NCBI GenBank assembly: GCA_024803745.1
Contig: JANJXV010000004.1
Coordinates: forward strand, 50,973,858 to 51,037,857
Length of the DNA stretch: 64,000 bases
From: Megascapheus bottae
Lineage: Eukaryota > Chordata > Mammalia > Rodentia > Geomyidae
Reading direction: 5' to 3'
Made by a program: the position numbers and the translations under genes. Positions 23,635 through 36,365 of the stretch are shown in pieces. Positions within the stretch are counted from its first letter, which is position 1. Each line of letters begins with the position of its first letter. The notes beneath the pieces were generated by a model that was not told the DNA's origin, did no database searches, and worked only from the letters and a program-made list of their open reading frames with translations.

Positions 23635-23955
23635 ATACCTATTGATGAACCTTTTCTTATCCCTGTCTTCCTGTCTCCACTCTCACAGGTTATATTCACT
23701 ATCATTCTGCTCTCAGTTTCTTCACTATCACTCTGTTTCAGGCTCTACATGTAAGCAGTATCATGTGGTATTTGTCTTTCTGTCCTTGTTTCACTTAACA
23801 TAATTTCCACTTCCACCCATGTTTGCATGAATGGCAGAATATCATCATATTTATTTTTTATGACAAAATAGTGTTTCTTCACGTTTGTTCATCCAGTCAT
23901 TACTTTAGACACTGTGGTTGTTTCCATTTCCTGGATATTACAAAATATTGTTATG
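23635..23955 (-). mobile_element. old L1 ORF2/3' fragment
   Basis: 'gtttcacttaacataatttc', 'ttcatccagtcattactt' and 'ggttgtttccatttcctgg' are the antisense of a familiar conserved part near the end of mammalian L1 ORF2. Short and diverged; a B1-Geo SINE abuts its right end. Confidence 0.65.
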
Positions 23956-24186
23956 GCCAGGCGCTGGTGGCATATGCCTGAAATCCTAGCTACTGAAGGA
24001 GTCTGAGATATGCAGACTGTAGTTTGAGGCCAGCCCTGGCAGAAAAATCCATGAAACTCCAATATCCAATTACTCACAAATAAAGCCAGAAATGGAGGTT
24101 TAGCTCGAGGAATAGAGTTAGTATTGAGCACAAACAGTCAGAGACTGTGTCCATGATCTGAATCTAAGCCCTAGGGGGAAAAAAAC
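23956..24186 (+). repeat. B1-Geo composite SINE
   Basis: The clearest B1-like head in the window: 'ggccaggcgctggtggcata' then 'cctgaaatcctagctactg' and 'gtttgaggccagcc'. The right part is diverged Geo-like and is followed by a short A run. Confidence 0.88.
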
Positions 24187-26889
24187 CTTCTTGACTTCAT
24201 GTCTATAAAGGATGTAGTTGCACATGCAATCAGATTTGTAAGTTGAGTCCAATAGAGGTATTGTAGAAATGTAGTATTTAATTGCATCTTGATAACATGA
24301 GTTTTGAATTTTATGCATTTTGATGGGAGTATTTTTAATTCAAGACTGTGTGGAAAAATGACCCAAGATGCCATGGTGTTACAGTCAATAGTTTGGTGAC
24401 ATTTCTCAGGTACCAGTATACTTACCAGTCTTGACTTCATTTCTTCCTTTTTGGATATAAATGCCAAGGCATATTTTATTTTTCTTTCTTTTTTATTCTC
24501 CAGACTTTTAGGTCCATTTAATACTTTCTTTGGTGGTATGATGCATATCTGAGATGTAGTAATAATTCCAGCAGATTTTATTATCCCATCTCTTTGCTTA
24601 GCGAGTAGCCATGTCTGCTAGCATCAGTTTTGTAGTTTTGTTTTGTGTTCTGATCTTTACAATCCAGACAATCACGTTTTGGGGAGAAGAGCTCCGACAA
24701 AGGGATTGGCTGTTCTTACCTCATCCATAGAGTACTACAGTTATTACAAAATAACGAAGTATAGAAACAACTTATTGAGGATGTAGGACAATAGGACTAG
24801 GACATACTGAGTATGCAAAGTGTAGATGTTTCCCACAGATTATAATAAATGAATAAAAGATAACTTAAACTTCTCTTTCCCTAATAGGTAAGTAATGTGA
24901 TACAGATAATTAGGTATCCAGTTATCAACCAATGAGGAACTAAGACTTACCAAAAAATAACATGAGTATATTTCTGTATATATTATATTAGCTAAGATCA
25001 TGGAGACAGACCTTGTAAAGAGAAGAGATTTTTATAGCTCAGTGTTTTTCCTGGGAAAAGCCATGACCATTCACCCACAGGCCTTATGGCATGAGCTTAT
25101 ATAAAAAGAAGAGATCAAATGGAAAGATAGGAAGCCTGAAAGCAAGAAGGAGGAAGGGATTTTTGTCTTGTAACAAGTAGCTCTCCTCAGACATAATTTA
25201 AGAGTCCCATGAAAATTCCCTAAAGCAGTGCTGACCCAGTAGATTTTATTTCTTAAAGATTTTACCACTTTCCACCATTTCCACATTGGGAATGAACTTG
25301 CAACACATGAACACTTGGGAGAGACATTGAAATTACATGTAAGGCATGGCAAGTAAGGTTTTGAACAGCCAGACTTTTAGATTGTTTTGGCTCCCATGAG
25401 AGCCATGAGCCAGAATCACCTTATTAAGCCACTGCAGTGTACCTGAAGCTTTTAAAAAACCAAGAACAATAACAAATGTTTATTTCAGTTGGAACATTTC
25501 ATAGTAATTGTTTACACAGCTATATATAAAGAGTATAGTTTACTTGTTAAGAGAAAAGGAAATTTTGAAAGAGCCATAGAGACTTACCAAAATAACCTTA
25601 CATATCAGGATACATAGCTGCTTCTAAATGAATGGCACGAAAGAACTTTAGAGAAGAGAAATAAGATGTTCAGCTATATTTGTCCAGGAAGCTCTGTAGA
25701 GGGGAAGGAATTGAACCAGGTAGGATTTGCATAGATCTTCTGAGAATGTATGCATAAATCAATGTGCAGCAGATAGATGTGATTTTTATATAGGCCTTGT
25801 GGAAACCAGTCTCATTACTTTATTGTCAAGGCCCAGTAATCTATGCAATATTTCACAAATTCCCTCAGGTAATTAGTTTCCTGGAATATTGATGGGTGGT
25901 GTTTTTAGCTCTTGCTTCTGCACAGTACTCTCGAAAATATGTGAATTATTGGACATTCAGATCCACCAGCAAGCTATACTGAGAAGCCTAACTCATAGAA
26001 AATACATGACATGTATAATCCAACACAAAGCATGTCAATTCCATACAGATACTAAAAAACTCACAGAGGGCATAGACAGTTATGCATCAATGATTTTCTT
26101 AGGACACATTCTTTCTTCCCTTGCAGCAACACAGGATATTTCAAGGCATATTTCAGGGCCTGATCTTTTGTGGGATATGACTGTGTAAGTAGACTGGGGA
26201 AAGAACATGTAGTACTCACCACTTAGTATTTCTTGAGTGGAATCACTGGGTATCATTGCAAATTGAGCTAATGCTGCTTCTGGCTCCTAAGTAGCATTAG
26301 CCTGTATTCTCTTCTCAGCCTGGAAAAACTAGCTATGTGCTTCTGTTTGGTAATCTGTCATGCTTTATACCTAAGTCACAAGAAGCTTATAAACAAGAAA
26401 TCATTTGGAATTTTCAGCCTTCTCTATGATTCAGAAAGAAGAGAGATGCACAGGCAAGGAGACTCTACTATTAATAACACAAGATAGAAATATTCATTTT
26501 AGAGTCATTCTTAAGGTTGAGCTTTGCTCCAATCAGATTCTCCATTCATTGTTCTTCAGCTCTCAGTGTCCTTCTCCCAGATCTGTATTACAATGCTGTA
26601 CTTGTGTTGACTTTTTAGGTAAAACTCATAGTCTTTTGAAATCTTATGTCAGCAGGCATTTATAGGAGATTTTCAGGGTTTAGTCTCCTTATAAATGGGT
26701 TCTTCTAAACTATAATTTAGCATGGATGAAATAGGATCGGAAATAATTAGATGTAATTAACAGGCACACAACATAAATACTCCAGCAGATTCTAAAAGAT
26801 CTTTGAAATTTACCTTAAGATAGCAAAAGGATTTTTCCAATACTTTGTAGTCTCCCTGGCATTTTTTGTTTGTTTGTTTGTTTGTTTGT
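24187..26889. other. unique stretch, no gene seen
   Basis: 2.7 kb with no repeat family I can name. The plus-strand frame at 25889-26188 (99 codons) and the minus-strand frames at 24118-24467 and 25071-25352 have no recognisable domain. I treat them as chance. Confidence 0.45.
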
Positions 26890-27070
26890 CTGAAGTGGTG
26901 TTGGAGTTTGGACGGAGTGGCACTATACTCAGAGCCATCCTTCCAACCTCGTTTTTTGCTCTTTCTTTTGAATTTTAGGACATGTTCTGACTTGGCTGGA
27001 CTCAAACTGTTATGCTCTGATCTCAGCCTTCTGAGTAACTAGGATTATATAGGCAAGATGCACAGGTACC
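26890..27070 (-). repeat. old B1-containing SINE
   Basis: 'tggctggactcaaactgtta', 'gatctcagccttctgagtaa' and 'ctaggattatataggca' are the antisense of a B1-like unit. The other half is too worn to assign. A (TTTG)n run lies just to the left. Confidence 0.6.
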
Positions 27071-28550
27071 CAGATGAAATCTCCAGATCTGATGGGGAAA
27101 GTGGAAATATAGCATGAATACACTATTTTATGGATCATCCATAGTCTGAATAGCCTTTTGGTTGTGCACTTGCCACATGAGTCTGAGAATGACCAAGATA
27201 AATAAAGAGGGAAAGAGAAAGAGGACTCTTTAGAATATACGCAAGGAAAAAAACATGTTGATGGGAAGATTGGACACTCTTTTAAAATAGACATCTTATT
27301 AAACAATGCAACACTCAACAAAGCCTCATTAGAAGTCACAGAATTAATTTGGTAAATGCTTGCTTGTTTTTATAGTCATCATGTTCTTTATTGACACTTG
27401 TTAAGAATTAATCATTCCCATCAGTGCTGAGAAAACTCTAAGGGGTGTGTTTGACATTCAGAAAAATCTTTTAGACTCTTTAGTGTTCTTCCAGTTTCAA
27501 CATAAAAAAGGCAAGACAGAAGGCAGCATCTTGTAACAATTCAGATTTCAGCTTCATGCCCAGGGAACATAAAACCTTTAATCCCACTTTTGCATTCTGT
27601 GATAAATGGCATTTCAGTGCCACTACACAGGGAATTTCCCAAGAAATAGTTACCTCTCCAGAGCAAAAGTAAACTAATTGATCACAGTAGCATACAGACT
27701 TCTGTTTAGTAGAAGGATTGTCTTTTACATTTCTCTGTGGAAGTGCCTTAAACTTGAGTCACAGATTTGTGGCTGAAGATTTCCAGCTTGGCTCCTGGCC
27801 AGGGGTTTTCATTACCTCCATTTAAGCATCCTGGGCACACCCTGGGAAATAGTAATGTCCCAGCTCCTATATATGGCTTTGTTTGTCCACAAGGCAACAC
27901 TCAGCAAAGGATACTTTATAGAGGGTGAAAGGAGAGAAAGTTCCCCTTGCACACTTCAAAATTTGAAATTATTATACAGTGGGAGCCAAAAACATGATAC
28001 TGTTTTAATATATGACCTGGAAAATTGTTCTTTCTTTTTATTTTTTTCACTTTTGATGCGTCTTTTTTTATTTTAAACCCTGTCAGTGTTCAAGTAACAT
28101 TGAATTCCTTTTTCCAGTCTTTCGTTTTTCATTCATTTGCTTACTCCCTTTGCATAATATCCATTTCTCATCACCCATCTTGTCTTCCAGAGATATCGCA
28201 TTTTCTTCCAAAATTATATTATTTTAATATTATTTTCTCATTTTCCCAAGGACTATGTCAGGAAACCAACTGCAGAATGGCTTGGCTCAACATCACAGTC
28301 CAAAAACAGATATCCTAGATTAAGCACATCAAGTAAAGAATTTCTCCCAGTTCTAATGTGATAAACACAGTAATGGCTTTTGCTTAAATTTTCTTCCAAA
28401 TTCTCTATGATTGCAATGATGGGATCAGGCATCCAATGTACAAAAACATAGACATCATTTCTCATGTCATGGCAACGAGGAAAGCCAAATTATATTTCAG
28501 ATCAATGAAATGCTTTATTAAGTGGAGATCAGGACATACAACATAAAATA
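27071..28550. other. unique stretch, no gene seen
   Basis: No repeat recognised; the frames here are ordinary in length and lack domains. Confidence 0.45.
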
Positions 28551-28560
28551 TACCCTTATA

Positions 28561-28751
28561 GAGACCTGGGGTGTGGCGTATTGGTAGAATGCTTGCTTTG
28601 CATGCATGAAGCTTTGGATTCAATTTCTTAGTACCTCATACATAGAAAAAGCTAAAAGTGGTGTTGTGGCTCAAGTGATAGAGAGATAGCCTTGAGAAAG
28701 CTCAAGGACTGTGCCCAGGCCCTGAGTTCAAACCTGAGGCCTGGAAAAAAA
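28561..28751 (+). repeat. IDL-Geo SINE
   Basis: Both monomers with moderate divergence. The short flanking repeat TACCCTTA at 28551-28558 and 28752-28759 suggests a TSD. The L1 insertion that follows was placed 20 bp after its tail. Confidence 0.87.
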
Positions 28752-29071
28752 TACCCTTACAATAAAAGTATGTATGCCTTCTTCAGAGAAGACTCTCTTT
28801 TAAGTCTTTGACCCATTTTTTAATGGGATGGTTGTTACTTTGGAGATTAGTTTTGGAGTGATTCAATTTTTTGAGATGTTGATATATTTTAGATATGAGG
28901 CCTTTGTCTGTTGTTTGGTTGGTGAAGATCTTCTCCCACTCTGTAGGCTTCCTAATTAATTTACTAGCTATGTCCTTTGCCATACAAAAGCTCTGCAGTT
29001 TAATGCAGTCCCACTTATCCAGCCTTTCTCTGATTTGTTGTGATTTTTGGTCCTTATTAAGAAAGTTTCGG

Positions 29072-29272
29072 ACTGGGAGTTTGGCCTAGTGGTTAAAGTG
29101 CTTGACTAGCATGCACGAAGACCCGGGTTCGATTCCTTGATACCACATGCATAAAAATAGCTGAAAGTGGTGCTGAGGCTCAAGTGGTAGAGAGAAAGTC
29201 CAAGGACAGTGCTCAGTCCCTGAGCTAAAGCCCAAGACAGGCAAAAATAAATAAAGATATTTAATCTAAATT
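29072..29272 (+). repeat. IDL-Geo SINE nested in the inverted L1 segment
   Basis: Both monomers are present with a small deletion in the Geo part, and the tail is 'aaaaataaataaagatattt'-like. The 12-bp TSD AAGAAAGTTTCG flanks it (about 29060-29071 and 29279-29290). It is younger than the L1 insertion. Confidence 0.9.
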
Positions 29273-30329
29273 AAAAAAAAGAAAGTTTCGACCTGTGCCA
29301 ACGAGGCCTAGTGTATCTCCTATTCCTTCTAGTAAAGTATTCAGTGTGTCAGCTTTTACCTCCAGGTCTTTGATCCATTTTGAGTTAATTCTAGTGCATG
29401 GTGACAAAGAAGGATCCAACCTTATTTTTCTGCAAGTGCTTAACCAGTTCTGCCAGCACAACTTGTTGAAGAGGCTGTCTTTCTTCCATTCTATTTTTTT
29501 GACACCTGAAGAAATGCTCAACATCTCTGGTCATAAAAGAAATGCAAATCAAAACAACTCTAAGATTCCACCTCACTCCAGTTAGAATGCCCAGGATCAG
29601 GAATAATAACAGACGCTGGAGGGGATGTGGCCAGGAGGGATCACTACTACACTGTTGGTGGGAGTGCAAACTCATTCAACCACTGTGGAAAGCAGTATGG
29701 CAGTGCCTCAAAAGGCTAAACATAGAACTCCCCTATGACCCAGCAATTCCACTACTTGGCATTTACCCAACCATCCAGAATCTAGGGCATACTAAATCCA
29801 CTAGCACAGCAATGTTCATTACAGCATTATTCACCATAGCAAAGATATGGAACCAATCTAGATGTCCCTCAGTTGATGAATAGATCAATGAGTTGTGGTA
29901 TTTGTACACAATGGAATTCTATGCTGCAGTCAGAAAGAATGACATCGCCCCATTTGCTAGGAAATGGAAAGACTTAGAAAAAATCATTTTAAGTGAGGTA
30001 AGCCAGACTCAAATGAACTTAGGCTCAATGGTTTCCCTCATTTGTCATAATCAGTAGAAACCTTGAGCTCTACTAGCAGAGATCTGCAATAGAGCAAAAC
30101 CTTGATACATAAGGCCATTTAGTATGAAGCTAATTGAAAGGTCCTCCAGGATATTGAAACAAAAGCCATATAATGAATGATTGTTGTCCTTAATGTACTA
30201 TGTTATCTCTCATCTCCTTTGCTGTCCCTTGGGTATCTCATATTGTTACAGTACCTCACTTTGTTATCTGATATATTGAATTTATTTGCATTTGGTGATT
30301 TGAAATTTGATAGGAAAGGGGGGAAAACC

Positions 30330-30357
30330 AAGATGGGGGGGAGGTGGGGGGGAAGGT
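30330..30357 (+). other. G-rich tract of L1 3' UTR
   Basis: 'gatgggggggaggtgggggg' is a G-quadruplex-prone tract seen at the same place in the 3' UTR of the other L1 copies. Confidence 0.8.
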
Positions 30358-30454
30358 AAAGAGTACCAAGACATGTGAAGGGATATCAATGTATGTGAAT
30401 TAATGCACCTTCTATATGGCAAATATCATGTAACCCTTTTATTAATTACAATAA

Positions 30455-30485
<31 letters not shown>

Positions 30486-31106
30486 AAGTATGTGTGCCAA
30501 AAGATTGGAAATCTTTTTCGTATTACATTTTAAGAGTCTTTCATGTATCACATAATTTAATAATTAATATATTTTGTGTGCAGTGTTTCAGTTGACCTCA
30601 ATATAGTAGAAAATGTCTGTTTGAATGGTTATAATTCACATCTTCCCCAAGGTTGTTAAACAAATCTATAAAATTTTTGCCTGTTTTCATAGCTTTTCCT
30701 AATTTCTACTAACTATAAATTAAAGCAGCAGTCTTATATTAATCCATTTGATTCTACCTTTTTGAGGGCTGAAACCAGTTTTAAAATATTTTCCCAACAG
30801 CTGCTTGTGGACAGTGGATAATAACGTGAAGTAAATGAACAATAATTACATGCAGTACTATTTATATCTGTTTATTTTCCTTAGAAAGGCAAGATAAATG
30901 TGTTGGCTGCAGTGTTTATAATCTGTTAAACACAAAGAGGACTTGTAGAATAATTGTTTCTTTTTGTTCAATCTTCCCTCTTCAGGATCTATAGCCTCTT
31001 TAAGAGTGATGAGCTGATAATTTCAAGCTTCTGTTTTTAGCTCTTCTTTTTCTCTGCTCTTTCAATAATTCATAGTGTAAATCAAAGTCTGCAAGATTGA
31101 GTGGGG

Positions 31107-31110
<4 letters not shown>

Positions 31111-31156
<46 letters not shown>

Positions 31157-31158
31157 AT
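31111..31158. repeat. (GT)n microsatellite
   Basis: About 21 GT units, then GTATGTATG. Confidence 0.96.
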
Positions 31159-32208
31159 GCTCACACAGATGCTAGTGTATGTTTCATGGGCATTTCCTTT
31201 GCTTTGTAGTGTGAATATATTTCCCTATGAGAAATTGGATGTACAGCGAGCTTTATGTGATTCTGAAAGCCTGGCATTGTGAGCCTCTTTTGTACATAAT
31301 AACTGCAGGTGCTTTCTGGCACAGAAACGATCCTGTGATCTGATAGCTGTTTTTCACATTCTGTGATCATGGCCAGTTCACAGAATACAACAAAGGTGGG
31401 AGATTGTTGTCTTCCCGTAGGTTACCTAAAGTTACAGTGCTGATCTTTTGACCCTTAATTTCAGCAAGTTTGATTGCTCAAGGAACCCTAGTGTGCATAT
31501 TTGGAGTGAGTGTGGCATTTTGCTGTTCAGTTGATTGTTGAGTTTTAAGAAGAAGGAACGATGAGAAATTTCTGTAAGAATCTTGCATTTTAAATAGTTA
31601 AATATACTCAAATGTCATGAATAAATTACCTAGACTTGTTTAGAGGAAGATATTAGGCCCAAAGATGCATTTAGGCAAATGACTGCTGAGATTAAAGTCT
31701 CAATGCATTTGTTCCTTGTGAAGTAGAACACTGCCAACCCTGAGGCTGGAGGATCACAAGAGAAATTTACGCAGTCTCTGTTGGAATGAAGCAAGCACAT
31801 GAATTTATATTTTTTGTAAAACAAAACAATTTTACTAAGATATTTTAAAATATGTAATGCTTTCTAGAATTAAAACTTTCTAATCTAGCTTCATGGCTCA
31901 TCTTCTGCCATATTAAAAAATGTTTCTTAAGGTTTTTTTTGTTGTTTGTTTCCCCGTCTGATTTTTTAAATTCCCTTATGTATCATTAATATCTCTTGTC
32001 ATTCAGAGTTGAAAATATTCCCTGTCCTTACTCCTGTGGAAAACCATCTGCTACTTGAACTAGGAATTAGATGTTCCATAATAACCAGCCTCAATTGTAC
32101 TAGCAAATCATTAAAGATCTGTGTTCATTTTTGCCTCACTAAATGCTGCTGGTTCTCATTATTTGTTTTACAAAGGTGATTTGGTTGATGGCGTTAAATG
32201 CTGGTTAA

Positions 32209-32222
32209 CCACTAGAGGGAAA
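32209..32222 (+). promoter_or_regulatory. possible CTCF core motif
   Basis: CCACTAGAGGGAAA fits the core CCASYAGRKGGCRS at most positions, but the last C is A. Single weak matches are common by chance. Confidence 0.2.
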
Positions 32223-33094
32223 CATACCAATCTACTATGAGAAATGCTGTGTCTTTAAAAAGAAAACATCCTTGGAAGGTTCAGGTCCTTCAGCTTGTTT
32301 TCTGTTGATCTTTTCCCTCTGAATATTGGCAACACTGTAATGAGGAATCAGCAAAGGGGTTGTATTGATCAAAATATTTAGTAAAGATAATTTTTAGTGA
32401 ATAATTTGGGAACTATTCCTTGCTGTAGCAAATTTGTTTTTCGAGTGAATAAATATCCCCAGGTCACCAAGGATATGCTTCTTTCATGCATACATTCCTT
32501 TGCACACTGATTCTGAAAGGGAATACCCTTTAAAATGTGATGTACAATACACACAGGAAACATATTGAGTGCATAAGCAAGCATTTACTGGATGTTACTT
32601 CATCATTAAAGGAAAAAATATTTTAGGCAAATCAGATTCTGTTTACATCCTAGTGCCACGGTGCTAAAAGCATTCTACAGATTGCTCTCATTATTCTTCT
32701 GGCCTACCCATACTTCACTAGATTTCTGATTTAAAAAAATATTTATGTTTATTTTATTATTTAAATCCAAGGGTACTTGATATGCAATACCAGTATTTTC
32801 AATAGTAACAAAATTCATTTTCTTTTCTTTCACCTTTGTGAGAATTGGAAACAAGATTTTTGGGAAATCAATCCTAGTCTAAAAAGGATGAGCCTTGCAA
32901 AGCCAGTGTTGGATGGATGGATTTCAGGAAACTGACTGAAATTTTAAAGGTGATATTATGTCATGAAGGGTGTATCAGGTCACAGTATCTGAGAATTTCT
33001 AGACATCTGAATATCATAAATGGTAGTCCTAACTGTGCTGAATGGTTTAATGAATGTTACAAAACCTTTCATTTGAATTATTATTATTATTTAA

Positions 33095-33174
33095 TGTGGT
33101 AACAAGGAATTGAACTCAGGGCTTCATGAATGCTAGGAAAGCAATCTACCACTATAATACATTTTCAGCCCTTG
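33095..33174 (-). repeat. solo IDL (left) monomer fragment
   Basis: 'gtggtaacaaggaattgaac' then 'gggcttcatgaatgctagg' and 'ctaccactataatac' are the antisense of the tRNA-like left monomer. No Geo monomer is attached. Confidence 0.7.
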
Positions 33175-33204
33175 ACCTGATTTTAATGTAAAGAAACAAT
33201 GAAC

Positions 33205-33422
33205 TGGAGCCAGAAGTATGGCCTAGTGGTAAGAGTGCTTGCCTAGCTTGCAGAAAGACCTGGATTTGATTCCTTGCTATCTCATACATCTAAAAAGCTG
33301 GAAGTGGAGCTGTGGCTCAAAGATAGAGCACTAGCCTTGAGAAAGCCCAGGGACAGTGCTCAAGCCCTGAGTTCAAGCCCCAGGATTGGCAAAGAGCAAA
33401 GCAAAGCAAGGAAGAGAAAAGA
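33205..33422 (+). repeat. IDL-Geo SINE with TSD
   Basis: Both monomers, with an (AAGC)/(AAAG)-type tail. The 15-bp TSD AAAGAARCAATGAAC (one difference) is at 33190-33204 and 33423-33437. Confidence 0.92.
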
Positions 33423-33437
33423 AAAGAAGCAATGAAC

Positions 33438-36055
33438 AGAGGCCATACAACTGGTATTAGGCTCAGGCAATTTATTAAAACAGTAAGATAACTCAGTAGG
33501 ACAGAGAGTTTGGTAGCTGTCATTGTTTCCCTCCATCCAATGTTCTGGCATGCCTGCTTTTCAGTCAGTTTCCAAGGTTGCTTTCAATATTCTTGTGAGG
33601 GCTGCTTTCTGTTCTTTTTCCATTGTTATTGTAATGGTGATATACAGAATGGTTGCAGTTGCATAAGTCGAATATATAATGTATTTCTTTTTCTCCAGAG
33701 TTACCCCTTCCCTGAAAGAGATGGGTGCAGGCACTAGCTATTCATCCAAGTTGGATTGAAACATACTATTGGAGCTCTGTCAAGTCCTACTTGGTATGGT
33801 AGACCCCCTAAGAGGGAAGTAATAGTTAAGAGACACAGAGAAAAAGAACTATCAGTGACTGACATCAGACTAAGCAGACAGGCTTAGTATTGATGTAAAA
33901 CCTGATATTTATAAGTCAGTAAGCTTTTTTTGTTTACATTTGTTTCACTGAATTTCTTGATATTCTACCAAAACCTAGGTAGAAAGTTAATATTCACTGA
34001 GAATTTCTAGTGTGCATAGACCAGGGTGATCTTTGTAACTAATTTCTTTACTACAAAATAGGATGCAGTTTTCTGTTGAGAAATGGCATGACTACGTTTT
34101 GATTAAATTTAGTTTATTCACTTTGAGAGAATAAATTGTCAGAAATTTTCATTCATAGTAAATGACAAATATGTACACCACAATATAAAGTTATTTCCAG
34201 AAAAAATTTCACGTCCTTTCATAACTCTTACAATGACTTATAATTTTTTACTGAAAAAAGATGGGGCATGAGACCAAACCATAAAAGTTTATATTTAGGA
34301 GTACTTTAATCTACTTATGTTCTTATTTTCAAACTACCATTATTTTTCTTATTACTACCAAATGATGAGCCTTCCATTAGAAAGCAGAAATGCAAACAAA
34401 CTTCTCTCTGTGAGACCTAAAAGAAGTTCAGAGCACTTACCCCAGGTGAAGAATTAAAAGAGAGATCTTTCAGACATGCATTCCACCTATTAATTGAATC
34501 ACAGTTGGTTATCAAGATCAAGCCCTGGAACCAGTTATGCTTTATTGCAATTCACTGTAAGTTTGAATTACAACATTTTTCCATATGATAGTGATGGAGA
34601 ATCAGAACTGACCTGATGTATTTTAGTTAAGAAAATTAAGTATAAACTTTCTTTATAGACTTAGAAATATTCCTAATATCCCCACCAAACATGAGTATCA
34701 TAATCTTGATTCTATAATGCAGAGTGGATGAAAGATACAGTGAGGAACATATTGTGACTATAACAAAATGCCAAAGATTTCCAAGTTATACCTATAAAGA
34801 CTTCATTTTTGCTGTCATTTTAAGAGTTTCCACTCATGCTCGTTTGATTTCTTTGTTTTTGGTAGAATAACAATTTTTGAAATGGACACATGGCAGGGGA
34901 AAATCACTCAATGAAAGGAAGGAAAAATTAAAGAGTAGGATGTGGCAAAAGTACCAAATGGTATCTCAAACCAGTGATATTTGGTAAAGACCTAAAACTT
35001 CCCCACTAAGCACCAGAAGTATTAGATTCCACCACTTCCCCAAAGCACCCTCTCATGGCCAAGTTAATAGTATCGAACCTCCAGGAGACTGAAGATCCAA
35101 ATCTTAAAAATGGCTTTTTATTTTTACCATTTCTTTGTAGTCCTTTGTGAATTAATGTTTTATCATTTGCTTGTACATTTGTTACATAATCTCGTGCAAT
35201 TTGCTAATTAATTTCCATGAATTTGAAACTCTTGAAATATTTTGTACAATAGAGATACACACATACACACAAACATACATACAAATGAATGCAAATATTG
35301 ATGAGAATGTAAAATGTGTTCCCTTGAAATGATACACATTTTTTCAAACTTGCAATAATTTTCCCATAATTCATACTGCAGAAATACCTGTAGTTTTATC
35401 TTACAATAGTAATAGTATACACTTGTTTCTTTAAATTGAAAATTAAAAATTATTATAACATACAATATTTCAAATTAAGCAATATATTGTCCTGAATGTG
35501 TTTCCATGATATATGACAGACCTTCTGAACTTAATATTCCTGTTTAACTGAAATTTTAAATGTGTGTTTCCTTTACTGTATTGAATTTTTCTTTTTATAT
35601 GTTTTGAGTATTCATGGCTTTTACTATTTAAGGGTTATGTGAATTATTTGTGAATTTTATGTGAATTTTATTATGCTCATGTCATTTTTCTATTCAATAA
35701 TTTTCTAGCTTTTATTTGATATTGATTTCATTCCATTTTGTCCCATTACTATAGGAAAGATTGCATAAGTGCCATAGATTTGGTACTTGTGATAGTAATG
35801 CTCACTCAGTCCAACTAATTCTACATCTTCAACATATCCTGCTGGACAGTGGAAGTCAGACTGATTTTTACATATAAAAATCTTGTAGGATGACTCTACT
35901 TTTCTTTATAAAGCTCCAGCCTTCCAAAAGGTTTACTCAAGGCATCTAACTAGCCTTAACAGTAAGATTAAACTTTCCTGGCAATCATTTATTGACATTA
36001 GAAGAGAACATATAGACCTATGTAGTGATTGTAACGTAATTAAAAGAACAAGGAT
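33438..36055. other. unique AT-rich stretch, no gene seen
   Basis: No repeat family or coding frame that I can support. Confidence 0.45.
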
Positions 36056-36056
36056 C

Positions 36057-36103
<47 letters not shown>

Positions 36104-36130
36104 GCCTATCTACCCAGCTACCTACTTTCC
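36056..36130. repeat. (TCTA)n tetranucleotide repeat
   Basis: About 11 TCTA units to about 36102, then impure CTAT/CTAC units. Confidence 0.95.
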
Positions 36131-36137
36131 TATCTAT

Positions 36138-36365
36138 ATTTTTGCTGGGTCTACAACTTAAATTCAGGGGCTGGGCCTTGTCCTTAAGCCTTTTTGCTCA
36201 ATGCTAGCACTCTACTGCTTGAACCAGAGTTCCACTTCTGAAATTTTGGAAGCTTTTTGAGATGAGAGTCACACTGACTTTTCTACTCAGCCTGGCTTCA
36301 AGCCTCCATCCTCAGATTTCAGCCTCCTTAGTAGCTACAATTACAGACAAGCTTCACTAGCAATC
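36138..36365 (-). repeat. B1-Geo composite SINE
   Basis: Antisense right part ('aaattcaggggctgggcctt'), linker ('gagatgagagtcacactgac') and B1-like part ('gatttcagcctccttagtag'). The TCTA array adjoins its tail side, so the array may have grown from the SINE tail. Confidence 0.85.

Larger units (their letters stand above)
28779..30480 (+). mobile_element. 5'-inverted (twin-primed) L1 with TSD
   Basis: 28779 to about 29506 is ORF2 in the minus orientation and about 29507-30480 is the end of ORF2 plus the 3' UTR in the plus orientation, ending in (AATA)n. Relative to the L1 at 37302-40610, the inverted part covers roughly its 39102-39608 and the direct part begins near its 39637, so only about 30 bp was lost at the inversion. 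The 18-bp flanking repeat AATAAAAGTATGTRTGCC (one difference; partly tail) is at 28761-28778 and 30481-30498. This is the standard outcome of twin priming. Coding frames include the Cys/His cluster [14 protein letters not shown] near 29620-29665. The element is not functional. Confidence 0.93.
30499..33094. other. repeat-poor stretch, no gene seen
   Basis: 2.6 kb that contains only a GT microsatellite and a CTCF-like site. I see no exon with paired splice sites. The lack of SINEs over this length is unusual for the window and would fit conserved non-coding sequence, but this cannot be tested here. Confidence 0.45.

Noticed and set aside
25889..26188. Plus-strand open frame of 99 codons in unique sequence
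   Set aside because: No domain or homology recognised, no Kozak-quality context noted, and no paired splice sites that would make it an exon.
26140..26192. Possible mini-exon ('tttcag' followed 30 bp later by 'gtaagtag')
   Set aside because: Only about 30 bp, a poor pyrimidine tract, and no frame evidence. Such pairs are expected by chance.
36056..36130. CRISPR-like direct repeats
   Set aside because: Simple TCTA tandem units without spacers; the genome is eukaryotic.
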